Part shown: piece by piece, positions 52,175 to 60,714 of the stretch
Layout of the letters: each line of letters starts with the position of its first letter
How positions within the stretch are numbered: the stretch's first letter is position 1
From: DATJGR01 sp963812255
Lineage (GTDB): Bacteria > Pseudomonadota > Gammaproteobacteria > Pseudomonadales > Azotimanducaceae
Reading direction: 5' to 3'
Length of the DNA: 64,000 bases
Assembly: GCA_963812255.1 (NCBI GenBank)
Contig: CAWEUM010000005.1
Location: 1,922,001-1,986,000, forward strand
Translations under genes and position numbers: made by a program
Notes under the pieces: generated by a model
What the model saw: only the letters and a program-made list of their open reading frames with translations
The model's database searches: none
What the model was told of the DNA's origin: nothing

Positions 52175-53284
52175 CTATGCGGCGACCGGCAGCCTCCCCA
52201 ATGCATAGCCCAGCGCTTGCGCGACCGCCGAATGCATGATCGCGCCGCGATGCACGTTCAACCCCGCTGCCAGGTGCGAATCGCTGTTCAGTGCCGCGAG
52301 ACCCCGATCGGCAAGCGCTCTGACGAACGGCAACGTCGCGTTGTTCAACGCGAGCGCGGAGGTGTGCGCGACCGCACCCGGCATGTTGGTGACACAGTAG
52401 TGCACGACCCCTTCTTCGATGTAGGTCGGCGCATCGTGCGTCGTCGCGCGGCTCGTTTCGAAACAGCCGCCCTGATCGATCGCAACGTCGACGATGACCG
52501 AGCCGTCGCGCATTTCGCGCACCATCTCGCGGCTGACGATCTTCGGCGCCGCCGCACCGGGAAGCAGCACCGCGCCGATGACCAGATCAGCTTCAGTCAC
52601 GTATTCGCGAACCGTGTGCGCATTCGACATGACCGCGCGAAGTCCGGCGCCGAACCGGTCCGCCAGCCAGCGCAACCGATTCACCGATGTATCCAGGACC
52701 GTGACATCGGCTTGCATCCCGAGCGCGATCAGCGCCGCATTGGCGCCAGCGCTGCCGCCACCCAGAATCACGACCCTGGCCGGCGCGACACCGGGCACTC
52801 CGCCGAGCAGTTTGCCGATTCCACCGGCCTCCTTCTCGAGGCATTTCGCGCCGACCTGCACGGCCATGCGGCCCGCCACCTCACTCATCGGCGCCAGCAG
52901 CGGCAAGCCGCCGCCCGCCGCCGTAACCGTCTCGTAGGCGATCGCCGAAGCGCCCGAGGCCATCAATGCATCGGCTTGTGCGCGATCCGCAGCCAGATGC
53001 AGATAAGTGAACAGAATCTGGCCGGTGCGCAGCATTGAACACTCGCTCAGTTGGGGCTCTTTGACCTTGACGATCAACTCCGCCGCACCGAACACCGACG
53101 CGGCATCATTAGCAATCGTCGCTCCAGTGCGCTGATAGTCACGATCGTGAAATCCGATGCCGGCGCCGGCACCACTCTGTACAACCACCTGATGGCCCGC
53201 AGCCACCAGTTCCGCCACGGATCCGGGGGTCAACCCAACCCGATATTCATGCACCTTGATCTCAGCGGGGACTCCGATACGCAT
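52175..53284 (-). CDS. ald: Alanine dehydrogenase
   Basis: A 369-residue NAD enzyme oxidatively deaminating L-alanine to pyruvate and ammonia. MRIGVPAEIKVHEYRVGLTP is the signature start, with VKVKEPQ, FTYLHLAAD (catalytic histidine) and the NAD-binding VILGGGSAGANAALIALG (about 170-187). It is divergent from an Lrp/AsnC gene, a common pairing in which that regulator activates ald with alanine. It could recycle alanine made by the two downstream aminotransferases. Confidence 0.94.
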   Translation of the reverse strand: MRIGVPAEIKVHEYRVGLTPGSVAELVAAGHQVVVQSGAGAGIGFHDRDYQRTGATIANDAASVFGAAELIVKVKEPQLSECSMLRTGQILFTYLHLAADRAQADALMASGASAIAYETVTAAGGGLPLLAPMSEVAGRMAVQVGAKCLEKEAGGIGKLLGGVPGVAPARVVILGGGSAGANAALIALGMQADVTVLDTSVNRLRWLADRFGAGLRAVMSNAHTVREYVTEADLVIGAVLLPGAAAPKIVSREMVREMRDGSVIVDVAIDQGGCFETSRATTHDAPTYIEEGVVHYCVTNMPGAVAHTSALALNNATLPFVRALADRGLAALNSDSHLAAGLNVHRGAIMHSAVAQALGYALGRLPVAA

Positions 53285-53341
53285 GTTCGCGATCCTCAAA
53301 TGACTACGATCACAATAGGCGAATCGCCGCAACAGTTCCTT

Positions 53342-53382
53342 GCAAATATTCGGCACCGGGCCCAATGTGCGAAATATTTAGC
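53342..53382. promoter_or_regulatory. Interrupted inverted repeat, candidate Lrp/AsnC site
   Basis: In the divergent ald/lrp gap, GCAAATATTCGGCAC (53342-53356) is mirrored by GTGCGAAATATTTAGC (53367-53382), with only small mismatches. The AT-rich cores and wide spacing suit Lrp-family octamers. It could control both genes. Confidence 0.55.
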
Positions 53383-53396
53383 CAATTTAGAGATCA

Positions 53397-53873
53397 ATGG
53401 CGCAATTATCTGCTGAAATTGACCGAAAGGACCGGCTTATCCTCCACGAGCTTCAACTGGATGGTCGCCTGACCAATGCCGCGCTCGCGCTTCGCGCGCG
53501 TCTGTCCGAGTCGGCGTGTCTGCGTCGCGTCAGGCAACTCGAGCAGAGCGGGTTGATCCGCGGCTACGTCGGTCTCGTCGATCAATTCTCGGCCGGTTAT
53601 CCGGATAACGTTTTCGTGCGTATCACGCTGAACAGTCAACAGCAGGACGATCTGAAGGAATTCGAAACCGCGGTTCGCGATATTCCGGAAGTGATGGAGT
53701 GCTATCTGATGTCCGGCGACGCCGATTACCTGTTACGGGTAATCGTCGCCGATGCGCGCGACTACGAGCGCGTCCACAGCCAGCATCTGACACGACTCCC
53801 CGGGGTCGATCGGGTGCATTCGAGCTTCGCGCTACGCACAGTGATCAAAAAGACCGAGATACCCGTACGTTGA
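53397..53873 (+). CDS. Lrp/AsnC-family transcriptional regulator
   Basis: A 158-residue feast/famine regulator. The N-terminal helix-turn-helix (about 8-50) reads DRKDRLILHELQLDGRLTN and ARLSESACLRRVRQLEQSG; the C-terminal RAM ligand domain has VMECYLMSGDADYLLRVI. It is divergent from alanine dehydrogenase and probably senses alanine. It is the only regulator gene at the head of the 40.5-53.3 kb leftward gene run. Confidence 0.9.
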   Translation: MAQLSAEIDRKDRLILHELQLDGRLTNAALALRARLSESACLRRVRQLEQSGLIRGYVGLVDQFSAGYPDNVFVRITLNSQQQDDLKEFETAVRDIPEVMECYLMSGDADYLLRVIVADARDYERVHSQHLTRLPGVDRVHSSFALRTVIKKTEIPVR

Positions 53874-53903
53874 AGGTTCAGCGTCAGCGCCGACGGAGAC
53901 CGG

Positions 53904-54713
53904 CTACACGAGGTCTACCGGCTCCAGCGAAAACTCCTTGATCAGAGCGTCGGCGTAGTCGATGCGTCCGGTAAGCTGTTTTGCATCGCCATGGCACAAC
54001 CGCAGGCACGCCTCGGCCATGTGCTCGACCGGCATCACACGTTCCTTGTTGCTCTCGTTGATCAGTTTGTGGTGCATGACCCCAGGCGTCGCAACCAAAC
54101 CTGGCGAGATCGCGTTGACGCCGATGCCGTTGTCATAGACCTCTTGCGCGAGACCGGTGGTGAACCGCTCCAGTGCTGCTTTGCACATGCCGTAGACCGT
54201 ACCGCCGCGGCCTGCCACGCCTTTCTGCGGATGAATCGCTGCGCCCGAGGAAATGTTGAGAATCCAGCCATTGCCGCGCTCTTTCATGCCGGGCAACACC
54301 AGCTGCGCCAGCTCGAACGGAGCCCACACCTGCACATCCATCATCAGACGGAAGCGCTTCTCAGGAAAATCCTCGACTGGGATGAAATAGGTGATCGCGG
54401 CATTGTTGACCAGAATGTCCACCGCGCCGAACGCTTGCATCGCGGCGCCTATCAGCGCTTTACGATCCGCCGCGACCGCGAGATCCGCGCGCACCGCGAT
54501 CGCGTCGCCACCGGACGCATTGATACGATTGACCGTATCGGTGATGGTGCCGGGCAGATAGTGATCTTCAGCCTCCACCGTGCGCGCGCTGACGACCACC
54601 CTGGCGCCTTCCATCGCGAAGCGGCGAGCAATCGCTTCGCCGATACCTCGACTTGCGCCGGTGACCACGGCCACCTGGCCAGCCAGTACGCCATTGCGAT
54701 TGATCACCCCCAT
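53904..54713 (-). CDS. Short-chain dehydrogenase/reductase
   Basis: A 269-residue Rossmann oxidoreductase with GGAGG upstream of ATG 54713. The nucleotide motif is VVTGASRGIGEAIARRF, followed by DILVNNAAIT and the catalytic Ser (NISSGAAIHP) and YxxxK in VYGMCKAALERF. SARTVEAEDHYLPGTI is typical of SDRs annotated as acting on acyl or steroid substrates. No gene context points to its substrate. It converges with the Lrp gene. Confidence 0.85.
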   Translation of the reverse strand: MGVINRNGVLAGQVAVVTGASRGIGEAIARRFAMEGARVVVSARTVEAEDHYLPGTITDTVNRINASGGDAIAVRADLAVAADRKALIGAAMQAFGAVDILVNNAAITYFIPVEDFPEKRFRLMMDVQVWAPFELAQLVLPGMKERGNGWILNISSGAAIHPQKGVAGRGGTVYGMCKAALERFTTGLAQEVYDNGIGVNAISPGLVATPGVMHHKLINESNKERVMPVEHMAEACLRLCHGDAKQLTGRIDYADALIKEFSLEPVDLV

Positions 54714-54803
54714 CCCCGCCTCCGAAATCTCGCACTTTGCGCGATGATACAACGCGATACACGCAAGCGTTATGATGCAGCCCCATGGCTGCGGAGATCG
54801 ATC

Positions 54804-55385
54804 ATGCGATCAGCTCTGATCTCGCTCGTTTTTGTGGCCTGTTCGCAAGCGTACGGTGCGGAAACCATTCTATTCGGCTCGAACCGCGACGCGATTGCCT
54901 GCTATCAAGGTGCCACCGTCCACCCTGAATCGGCCGATGTCGCCACATGCACATCGGCGATCAAGAACGGACACCTGTCACCGTCTGATCTCGCCGCGAC
55001 CTATTCGAATCGCGGCATCATCCTGGCGAACAATGGCCACCTCACCGAAGCGATCCAGGACCAGATTACCGCGGTGAAACTCGATCCCTCATCACCGCGC
55101 GTGCACAACAACTTCGCCAACGCCTATTACCGCGCAAAGCAGCATCAGAAGGCGCTCGATGAGTACACCAAGGCCATCTCGCTGTCGGGCGGGACGTTGG
55201 CGCCAGCGTATTTCAATCGCGGATTACTCCATGTCACGCTCGGCGACAAAGACGCCGCACGGAAAGACCTGCAACAGGCGGCAGCGCTCGCGCCCGATAC
55301 GTATAAGCAAATGCTCGATGGCCTCAACCATCGCGGCGCCCCGGGCGCGTCCGCTCCATCGAGCAAATCAGGCGTATCGGGCTAA
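54804..55385 (+). CDS. Periplasmic TPR-repeat protein
   Basis: A 193-residue precursor with a signal peptide (MRSALISLVFVACSQAYGA) and GGAG before the ATG. Three tetratricopeptide units follow: SNRGIILANNGHLTEAIQD, VHNNFANAYYRAKQHQKALDEY, and FNRGLLHVTLGDKDAARKD. The mature N-terminus has a Cys pair (ACYQGA and ATCTSA) that could form a disulfide. Such small TPR proteins bind partner proteins; none is indicated here. Confidence 0.8.
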   Translation: MRSALISLVFVACSQAYGAETILFGSNRDAIACYQGATVHPESADVATCTSAIKNGHLSPSDLAATYSNRGIILANNGHLTEAIQDQITAVKLDPSSPRVHNNFANAYYRAKQHQKALDEYTKAISLSGGTLAPAYFNRGLLHVTLGDKDAARKDLQQAAALAPDTYKQMLDGLNHRGAPGASAPSSKSGVSG

Positions 55386-55425
55386 CGATCGGACGAAGGC
55401 GCGCGCCCTCGACAGATCCAGCGTA

Positions 55426-56472
55426 TCAACCGACGTAGCGGCGTTCGCTTCGCGGACCCAGGCCGGTGAGGATTTCGTAGGCGTTGGTACCTGCCAGCTC
55501 CGCGACGTCCTCGATCGGCACCTGCGCACCGATGAGTTCGACCCATTCGCCAACGCGCACCGCATCGCCTAGACCGGTGACGTCGATCGTCGTGAGATCC
55601 ATGGACACGCGTCCGACGATCGGCACACCAGCACCCAGGACCGCCGCATACCCGTGCCCGGATAGAACTCGCGGGATGCCATCCGCATAGCCGACGTCGA
55701 GTGTGGCGATGGTGCGCCGCGCATCGGCGATACCGGTTGCGCCGTAGCCGACCGGTTCGTTCGCCGGCACGACCCGCAACTGCACGATGCGCGCCTCGAG
55801 CGTCGCGACGGTCGCCAGCATGTTCAAAGGGTCAATGAACGGGCTCGCACCATATAGCGCGATCCCCGGCCGGCACACGTCGCCCCGATAGTCCGGGCCG
55901 AGCAGCAGACCAGCCGAATTCGCAATGCTGGTCGCAACGCCCTGGAAATGCGCGGCAACCTTTTCGAAGCGTTCCAGCTGCAGTGCGTTGCGCGGATGAT
56001 CACGCTCCTCGGCGCACGCCAGATGAGTCATCAACAGTGCTACTTCGAAGCGCTCGAACTGTTCCGCACGCACATCGGCAGAAGAGAATCCGAGCCGGTT
56101 CATGCCGGTATCGACCTGCACCGCAATCGGTCGGGACCGATACGGTCGCCAGGCATCGAGCTGCGCCTGGGTGTTGACGACCGGAACCAGGTCATACTCG
56201 GCAGCGCGAGGCGCTTCGATATCGGAGACGCCACCGAGTATGTAGACCTCCGGCACATCGATCACGTCGCGCAGCTCGATGCCTTCAGAGACCGTCGCAA
56301 CGAAGAATGTCGAGCAGCCTTCGGCGACCAGACGCGACGCAACCGCCGCTGCACCGAGTCCATAACCATTGGCCTTGACTACCGCGCCGCACTCGGACGG
56401 CGCCGCCAGCGCCTTCAGCGTATGGTAGTTGCGCGACAGCGCACCGAGGTCGACCGTCAGGCGACTCGCCAC
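55426..56472 (-). CDS. alr: Alanine racemase
   Basis: A 348-residue PLP enzyme interconverting L- and D-alanine, supplying D-alanine for peptidoglycan or using D-alanine as nutrient. The PLP lysine is in AVVKANGYGLGA (about 31-42). The second catalytic residue is Tyr in GYGATGIADARR. Other motifs are VDTGMNRLGF and VGRVSMDLTTIDV. It begins with GTG preceded by GAGG, 16 bases after the cytochrome stop. Confidence 0.94.
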   Translation of the reverse strand: MASRLTVDLGALSRNYHTLKALAAPSECGAVVKANGYGLGAAAVASRLVAEGCSTFFVATVSEGIELRDVIDVPEVYILGGVSDIEAPRAAEYDLVPVVNTQAQLDAWRPYRSRPIAVQVDTGMNRLGFSSADVRAEQFERFEVALLMTHLACAEERDHPRNALQLERFEKVAAHFQGVATSIANSAGLLLGPDYRGDVCRPGIALYGASPFIDPLNMLATVATLEARIVQLRVVPANEPVGYGATGIADARRTIATLDVGYADGIPRVLSGHGYAAVLGAGVPIVGRVSMDLTTIDVTGLGDAVRVGEWVELIGAQVPIEDVAELAGTNAYEILTGLGPRSERRYVG

Positions 56473-56488
56473 ACGCCGCCTCGAGCCG

Positions 56489-57109
56489 TCATTTCAGTGA
56501 ACGAATGTAGACGACAACGTCGTTGATCGCCTGATCGTTCGGGAGTATCCCAGCCATCGGTTTCATCTGCGCGCCGTAAATGTCCTTCGGGTTGCTGCCG
56601 CGAATGCCGCTCTTGAAGTTTTTCAGTTGACGCACGAGATACCAATCGTCCTGCTCGGCAAGGCGTGGTGAGTTGACCTGCACGTTGCCTTCGCCGTTCG
56701 CGCCGTGGCACGCCGCGCATGTCGCATAGAGTTGTTTGCCAGCAGTCGCGTCGCCCTGAACCGATGCCACCGGTGGCGGGGCTTGCAGCGTGCCGATATA
56801 CGCAACGACATTTTCGATCACCGCATCCGTGGTCAGCGTCATGGCCATGGGCCGCATCTGCGCGCCATAGACGTCCCCCGCTGCGGTGCCGCGGACGCCA
56901 TCCTTGAACGCTTGTATCTGCCGTTTCAGATACCAGGCGAGTTGACCGGCGGTGCGCGGCGCGTTCAACGACTGATTGCCGCCGCCATTCTGACCGTGGC
57001 ACGTCGAGCAAACCGCGTACGCCGCCTTGCCGGCCGCAACATCGGCAGCAGATACCGACAGGCTCGCGCACCCGACCAACCCGATCAACATCACTTGCAT
57101 CGCTCGCAT
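56489..57109 (-). CDS. Diheme cytochrome c4-type protein
   Basis: A 206-residue periplasmic cytochrome with a signal peptide (MQVMLIGLVGCASLSVSA) and two homologous domains. Heme sites are CSTCHG (about 34) and CAACHG (about 130); distal methionines are in AQMRPMA and AQMKPMAG, each at the same place in its repeat. Cytochrome c4 passes electrons to terminal oxidases. GGAG precedes ATG 57109. It may be co-transcribed with alr, with no functional link known. Confidence 0.9.
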   Translation of the reverse strand: MRAMQVMLIGLVGCASLSVSAADVAAGKAAYAVCSTCHGQNGGGNQSLNAPRTAGQLAWYLKRQIQAFKDGVRGTAAGDVYGAQMRPMAMTLTTDAVIENVVAYIGTLQAPPPVASVQGDATAGKQLYATCAACHGANGEGNVQVNSPRLAEQDDWYLVRQLKNFKSGIRGSNPKDIYGAQMKPMAGILPNDQAINDVVVYIRSLK

Positions 57110-57183
57110 GTACCGCTCCGAAATTCGAAGCGGCAGAGTGTATGCGCGCCGGCCGCTCGCCGCACGCATCGCTGCACGATGCG

Positions 57184-57411
57184 TTACCTCGGGTCGTTGA
57201 TCTTTCGCCAGCGCCGTAGGAGGCTCAGACGAGATGTTGCGTCGTTGCCTCGCCGTTCGCGTTGTCTGCGATCGATCTCTTCACCCCCCCGGCGCGCATA
57301 CAGCTCGAGTAACCTGTGCTTTCCGCGCCGCCGTGGCCACGGCATTCTGCGGTCTCCTCCAGAGCGGCAGTCCGCTTGCTCGCGCGCTTCAACAGAAATG
57401 TCTTCGTCCAT
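57184..57411 (-). CDS. Small basic hypothetical protein
   Basis: A possible 75-residue gene in the gap between the cytochrome and the KAS III gene. GAGGGA lies about ten bases before the ATG and a TATATT -10-like element further upstream. The product is very rich in arginine, with GGDRRMPWPRRRGKHRLLELY and ERRGNDATSRLSLLRRWRK. I recognise no family; nucleic-acid binding would suit the charge. It could also be non-coding. The other bases of the 57110-57570 gap show nothing else I can name. Confidence 0.4.
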   Translation of the reverse strand: MDEDISVEAREQADCRSGGDRRMPWPRRRGKHRLLELYARRGGEEIDRRQRERRGNDATSRLSLLRRWRKINDPR

Positions 57412-57570
57412 TAATCACCGTTCCCTCGGTCAGGACTCCCGTAATATATCGCTCTCCGTCGGAAAGTACATGGTCACCAACGACTTGCACGTGGAATCTA
57501 AACACGGCATCGTCCCAGTCTTTTCCCACACCAATCGGTCACGAACCCCCCGCGCCAGGAGGCGAACATC

Positions 57571-58689
57571 ATGGCGATCGTCATCAGCGGAGTGGGCGAG
57601 TGGACCCCACCGCATTCGATCAGCAACGCTGAACTCGTGGCGAGCTACAACGCCTACGCCGATCAATTCAACGCAGCGCACGATTCCGAGATCGCCGCCG
57701 GGACCGTCGAGGCGAAACCGCACTCGAGCGTAGAGTTCATCGAGAAGGCGTCCGGCATCAAAAGCCGCTTCGCCTATGTCAAAGACGGCATTCTCGATCC
57801 GGACCGCATGCGGCCGCGTATTCTGCGTCGCGCCGACGACGCGCTGTCGCACCAGGCGGAAATGTCGCTGCACGCCGCGCGCAAGGCACTCGCGGCCGCG
57901 AACAAACAGGCGGACGACATCGACATGGTGATCGTGTCGTGCGCGTATACGGAACGCTCGTATCCGGCGATCGCAATCGAAGTGCAGCACACGCTCGGCA
58001 TCGTCGGCTTCGGTTTCGACATGCTGGTCGCCTGTTCCGCGGCGACGTTCGCGTTGCAACGCGCATACGATGCGCTCGCGGCCGGCAGCGCGCGCGGCGT
58101 GCTGGTGATCAATCCGGAGCTCACGTCACCGCAGGTGAATTATTGCGACCGCGACAGTCACTTCATTTTCGGCGACGTTGCAACCGCCGTCGTTCTGGAA
58201 AACGAATCGACGTCTACCGCGCAACACCGCTATCGAATTCTCGGCAGCCGCGCCGTCACGCTGTATTCGAACAACATCCGCTCGAACTTCGGTTACGTCG
58301 CACGCGCCGAAGGCGGTGATCCATATGACGCCGACCGACTGTTTCATCAAAACGGACGCAAGGTCTTCAAGGAAGTGTGTCCAATGGCCGTGGCGCATCT
58401 GCAGGCCCAGGTCGCCACCGTCGGACTGTCGGTTTCCGATATTCGGCGCTGGTGGCTGCATCAGGCCAATCTGAACATGAACCAGCTCATCTCACGCAAG
58501 TTGCTCGGCGCCGATCCGTCCAATGACGTCGCACCGATCGTGCTCGATCGCTACGCCAATACCGCATCAGCCGGATCGATCATTGCATTCGCGCAGCATC
58601 ACGAAGATCTGCAGTCCGGCGATCGCGGCGTGATCTGTTCGTTCGGCGCCGGCTATTCGATCGGCAGCCTGGTTGTCGAAAAGTGCTGA
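57571..58689 (+). CDS. Beta-ketoacyl-ACP synthase III-like enzyme (PA3286 type)
   Basis: A 372-residue condensing enzyme. The triad is Cys155 (LVACSAATFA), His297 (LHQANLNMN) and Asn330 (DRYANTASAG), with GAGYSIGSLV at the end. It is longer than FabH (about 320) and has the SSVEFIEKASGIKSRF and FHQNGRKVFKEVC segments of the Pseudomonas PA3286 group, which was reported to take medium-chain acyl-CoA from beta-oxidation into fatty acid synthesis. It is probably a salvage or alternative initiation enzyme. A strong hairpin terminator follows. Confidence 0.87.
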   Translation: MAIVISGVGEWTPPHSISNAELVASYNAYADQFNAAHDSEIAAGTVEAKPHSSVEFIEKASGIKSRFAYVKDGILDPDRMRPRILRRADDALSHQAEMSLHAARKALAAANKQADDIDMVIVSCAYTERSYPAIAIEVQHTLGIVGFGFDMLVACSAATFALQRAYDALAAGSARGVLVINPELTSPQVNYCDRDSHFIFGDVATAVVLENESTSTAQHRYRILGSRAVTLYSNNIRSNFGYVARAEGGDPYDADRLFHQNGRKVFKEVCPMAVAHLQAQVATVGLSVSDIRRWWLHQANLNMNQLISRKLLGADPSNDVAPIVLDRYANTASAGSIIAFAQHHEDLQSGDRGVICSFGAGYSIGSLVVEKC

Positions 58690-58715
58690 CGATCGAAACC
58701 TGATGGCGTATGCAC

Positions 58716-58745
58716 ACATCGGGGCGGCCGAAGCCGCCCCGATGT
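58716..58745. terminator. 13-base-pair hairpin, likely bidirectional terminator
   Basis: ACATCGGGGCGGC and GCCGCCCCGATGT form a perfect 13-base stem around a CGAA tetraloop, between the convergent KAS III and Spy-like genes. There is no T-tract on either strand, so termination would rely on the very stable stem. Confidence 0.65.
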
Positions 58746-58748
58746 CCG

Positions 58749-59216
58749 CTACAGCACGAAAGCACCCGACCGAAGCAAATACGCAAACTCGCGCCGTTGA
58801 TCTGAGTTAAGCAACTCGAATATGCGTTGCACGGCAGCGAGCAACTCCACGTTCAAGGCTTCACTCGCCCGGGTCCGCATTCCGAGTGCCGAACTGACGT
58901 GCTCTGTGTCGAACTCGGACGCGCTAAACGCGGCCGCAATCTCCGAGGTCGAGCGATCCTGATCGAGGCGTGCCTGGTTGTACGCCGTCTTCAATCGATC
59001 GAGCACATCTACGACATCGCGAATCTGCGTCTCATCCAGATTCAATTTCCACGCCAGATGCCGCAGCGGCCGACGCACCCCGAACGCGGGGCCAGAGGAC
59101 CACGTGTACATCGCGTGCCGCGATCGCTCGCGTGGTTGAGCATTGGAACCGAAACAAGCCGATTGCCGACAGGACGTCGCGTAGGCGTGGCGCCACGCAT
59201 GATGGAACATGAACAT
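58749..59216 (-). CDS. Spy/CpxP-like LTxxQ-family protein without a signal peptide
   Basis: A 155-residue protein. AAGGAG six bases before ATG 59216 fixes the start, though the frame extends upstream. The His-rich start MFMFHHAWRHAYAT is followed by a disordered stretch, then FGVRRPLRHLAWKLNLDETQ and helices ending LLNSDQRREFAYLLRSG, the pattern of Spy/CpxP and periplasmic heavy-metal sensor relatives. Unlike Spy it has no Sec signal, so it may act in the cytoplasm. Metal binding through the N-terminal histidines is possible but unproven. Confidence 0.68.
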   Translation of the reverse strand: MFMFHHAWRHAYATSCRQSACFGSNAQPRERSRHAMYTWSSGPAFGVRRPLRHLAWKLNLDETQIRDVVDVLDRLKTAYNQARLDQDRSTSEIAAAFSASEFDTEHVSSALGMRTRASEALNVELLAAVQRIFELLNSDQRREFAYLLRSGAFVL

Positions 59217-59454
59217 ATCGATCTCCTTCGCCAGGGCAGTCGCACCCGGCGGGTTGTCATATGCGGGCAACATGCCGCGCACGCCTTGAGCATAATCCCG
59301 TGCGATCCGAATCGTCGAGTACAATTCTGTGCATGCCGACCCTGAGGCTCAAACGCGCGGCTTCGCACCGCGCATCGTTGCCAACTTCGTTTGCAAGCTG
59401 GTAACGTTCTTCGCCCGCGATCGATTCTTCTACATCCAAACGGGGTTCCACTCG

Positions 59455-60714
59455 ATGCTGCGTTTAGCCGCCTTGGCCGTGCTGTTTACGAGCGCGTTCG
59501 CTTTCGCCGACACCTACGACTACCCCTACACAGACCCTTATATGGCAACAGTGCTGGGCACGCCCGATTCGGTGAAAGCCGACGTGCCGGATACAATCCC
59601 GCTGACGACCAGGAAGTTGCCGCGCTACGAGGGCCGCCAGATTCCCGACGCGCTCTGGTACGGCGCCGAGCTCGGCTACTCCTACGCATTGCAGAAAGGG
59701 CCGGCACCGCTCATTTTCGTCATCGCCGGAACCGGCGCGTCGCACGACAGCGAAAAGAATCAGTTTCTGATGCGGGCTTTCTTCGCTGCGGGATTCAGCG
59801 TAGTCGGCATCACTTCGCCAACGTATCCAACGTTCGTGATCGCAGCGTCCACCACAATGGTTCCGGGTGAGCAGCGCGACGACGCGAGCGACATCTACAC
59901 TGTGATGCAGAAGATCTGGGCCCACCTTCAACCGCACGCGAACGTGACAGCGTTCTACCTGACTGGTTACAGCCTCGGCGGCACCAATGCCGCATTCGTC
60001 GCCAAGCTCGACGAAGAACGCAAGGCCTTCAACTTCAAAAAGGTCCTGCTGCTGAACCCGTCCGTCAACATCTACAACTCGATCTCGAAGCTCGATCGCT
60101 TTCTCGAGAACATTCCCGGCGGCGTGGACAACTTCAACAGAATGTTTCGCCGCATCGTCGATCAGCTTGGCGCCGTGTACAACAAATCAACCACCGTCGC
60201 GTTTTCGCCCGATCTCGTATTTGAAGCGTTCAAGGACAATCCGCCACGCAACGAAGAGCTCGCCGCGCTGATCGGCATTTCGTTCCGAATGTCTGCTTCA
60301 GCCCTGGTGTTCACGTCCGACGTGATGACCAACTATGGTTTCATCAAGCCCGCCAATGTGATCCTCACCCGCAACACCGAGATGGACGACTACGCGCAGG
60401 TGAGCTTGCGGGTCGGATTCACCGATTACTTCCACGAATATGCATGGCCCTATTATGAGCCGACGTCGACGGTCAAATCACGCCAGGCATTTGCCGCACT
60501 ACAGAGCCTGACATCGATCCAGGACTACCTCAGCAGCGCGCAGAAGATCGGCGTCGTCGACAATCGGGACGACATCATCCTCGTGCCGGGCGAGATCGAA
60601 TTCCTCGAGAAAACGTTCGGTGCGCGAGCCAAGATATTTCCTGTCGGCGGACATCTGGGAAATCTCGAACAACGCCAGACGACTGCCTACATCGTGGACT
60701 ATTTCAAACGATGA
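59455..60714 (+). CDS. Secreted alpha/beta hydrolase coupled to mlaA
   Basis: A 419-residue precursor with a signal peptide (MLRLAALAVLFTSAFAFA). The nucleophile is Ser173 in LTGYSLGGTNAA. The oxyanion strand is LIFVIAGTGASHDS, and a C-terminal histidine lies in VGGHLGNLE (His400), so a Ser-Asp-His triad is plausible. The fold is clear but the substrate is not; esterase, lipase or peptidase are possible. The stop overlaps the mlaA start by four bases, suggesting joint work at the outer membrane. Confidence 0.78.
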   Translation: MLRLAALAVLFTSAFAFADTYDYPYTDPYMATVLGTPDSVKADVPDTIPLTTRKLPRYEGRQIPDALWYGAELGYSYALQKGPAPLIFVIAGTGASHDSEKNQFLMRAFFAAGFSVVGITSPTYPTFVIAASTTMVPGEQRDDASDIYTVMQKIWAHLQPHANVTAFYLTGYSLGGTNAAFVAKLDEERKAFNFKKVLLLNPSVNIYNSISKLDRFLENIPGGVDNFNRMFRRIVDQLGAVYNKSTTVAFSPDLVFEAFKDNPPRNEELAALIGISFRMSASALVFTSDVMTNYGFIKPANVILTRNTEMDDYAQVSLRVGFTDYFHEYAWPYYEPTSTVKSRQAFAALQSLTSIQDYLSSAQKIGVVDNRDDIILVPGEIEFLEKTFGARAKIFPVGGHLGNLEQRQTTAYIVDYFKR

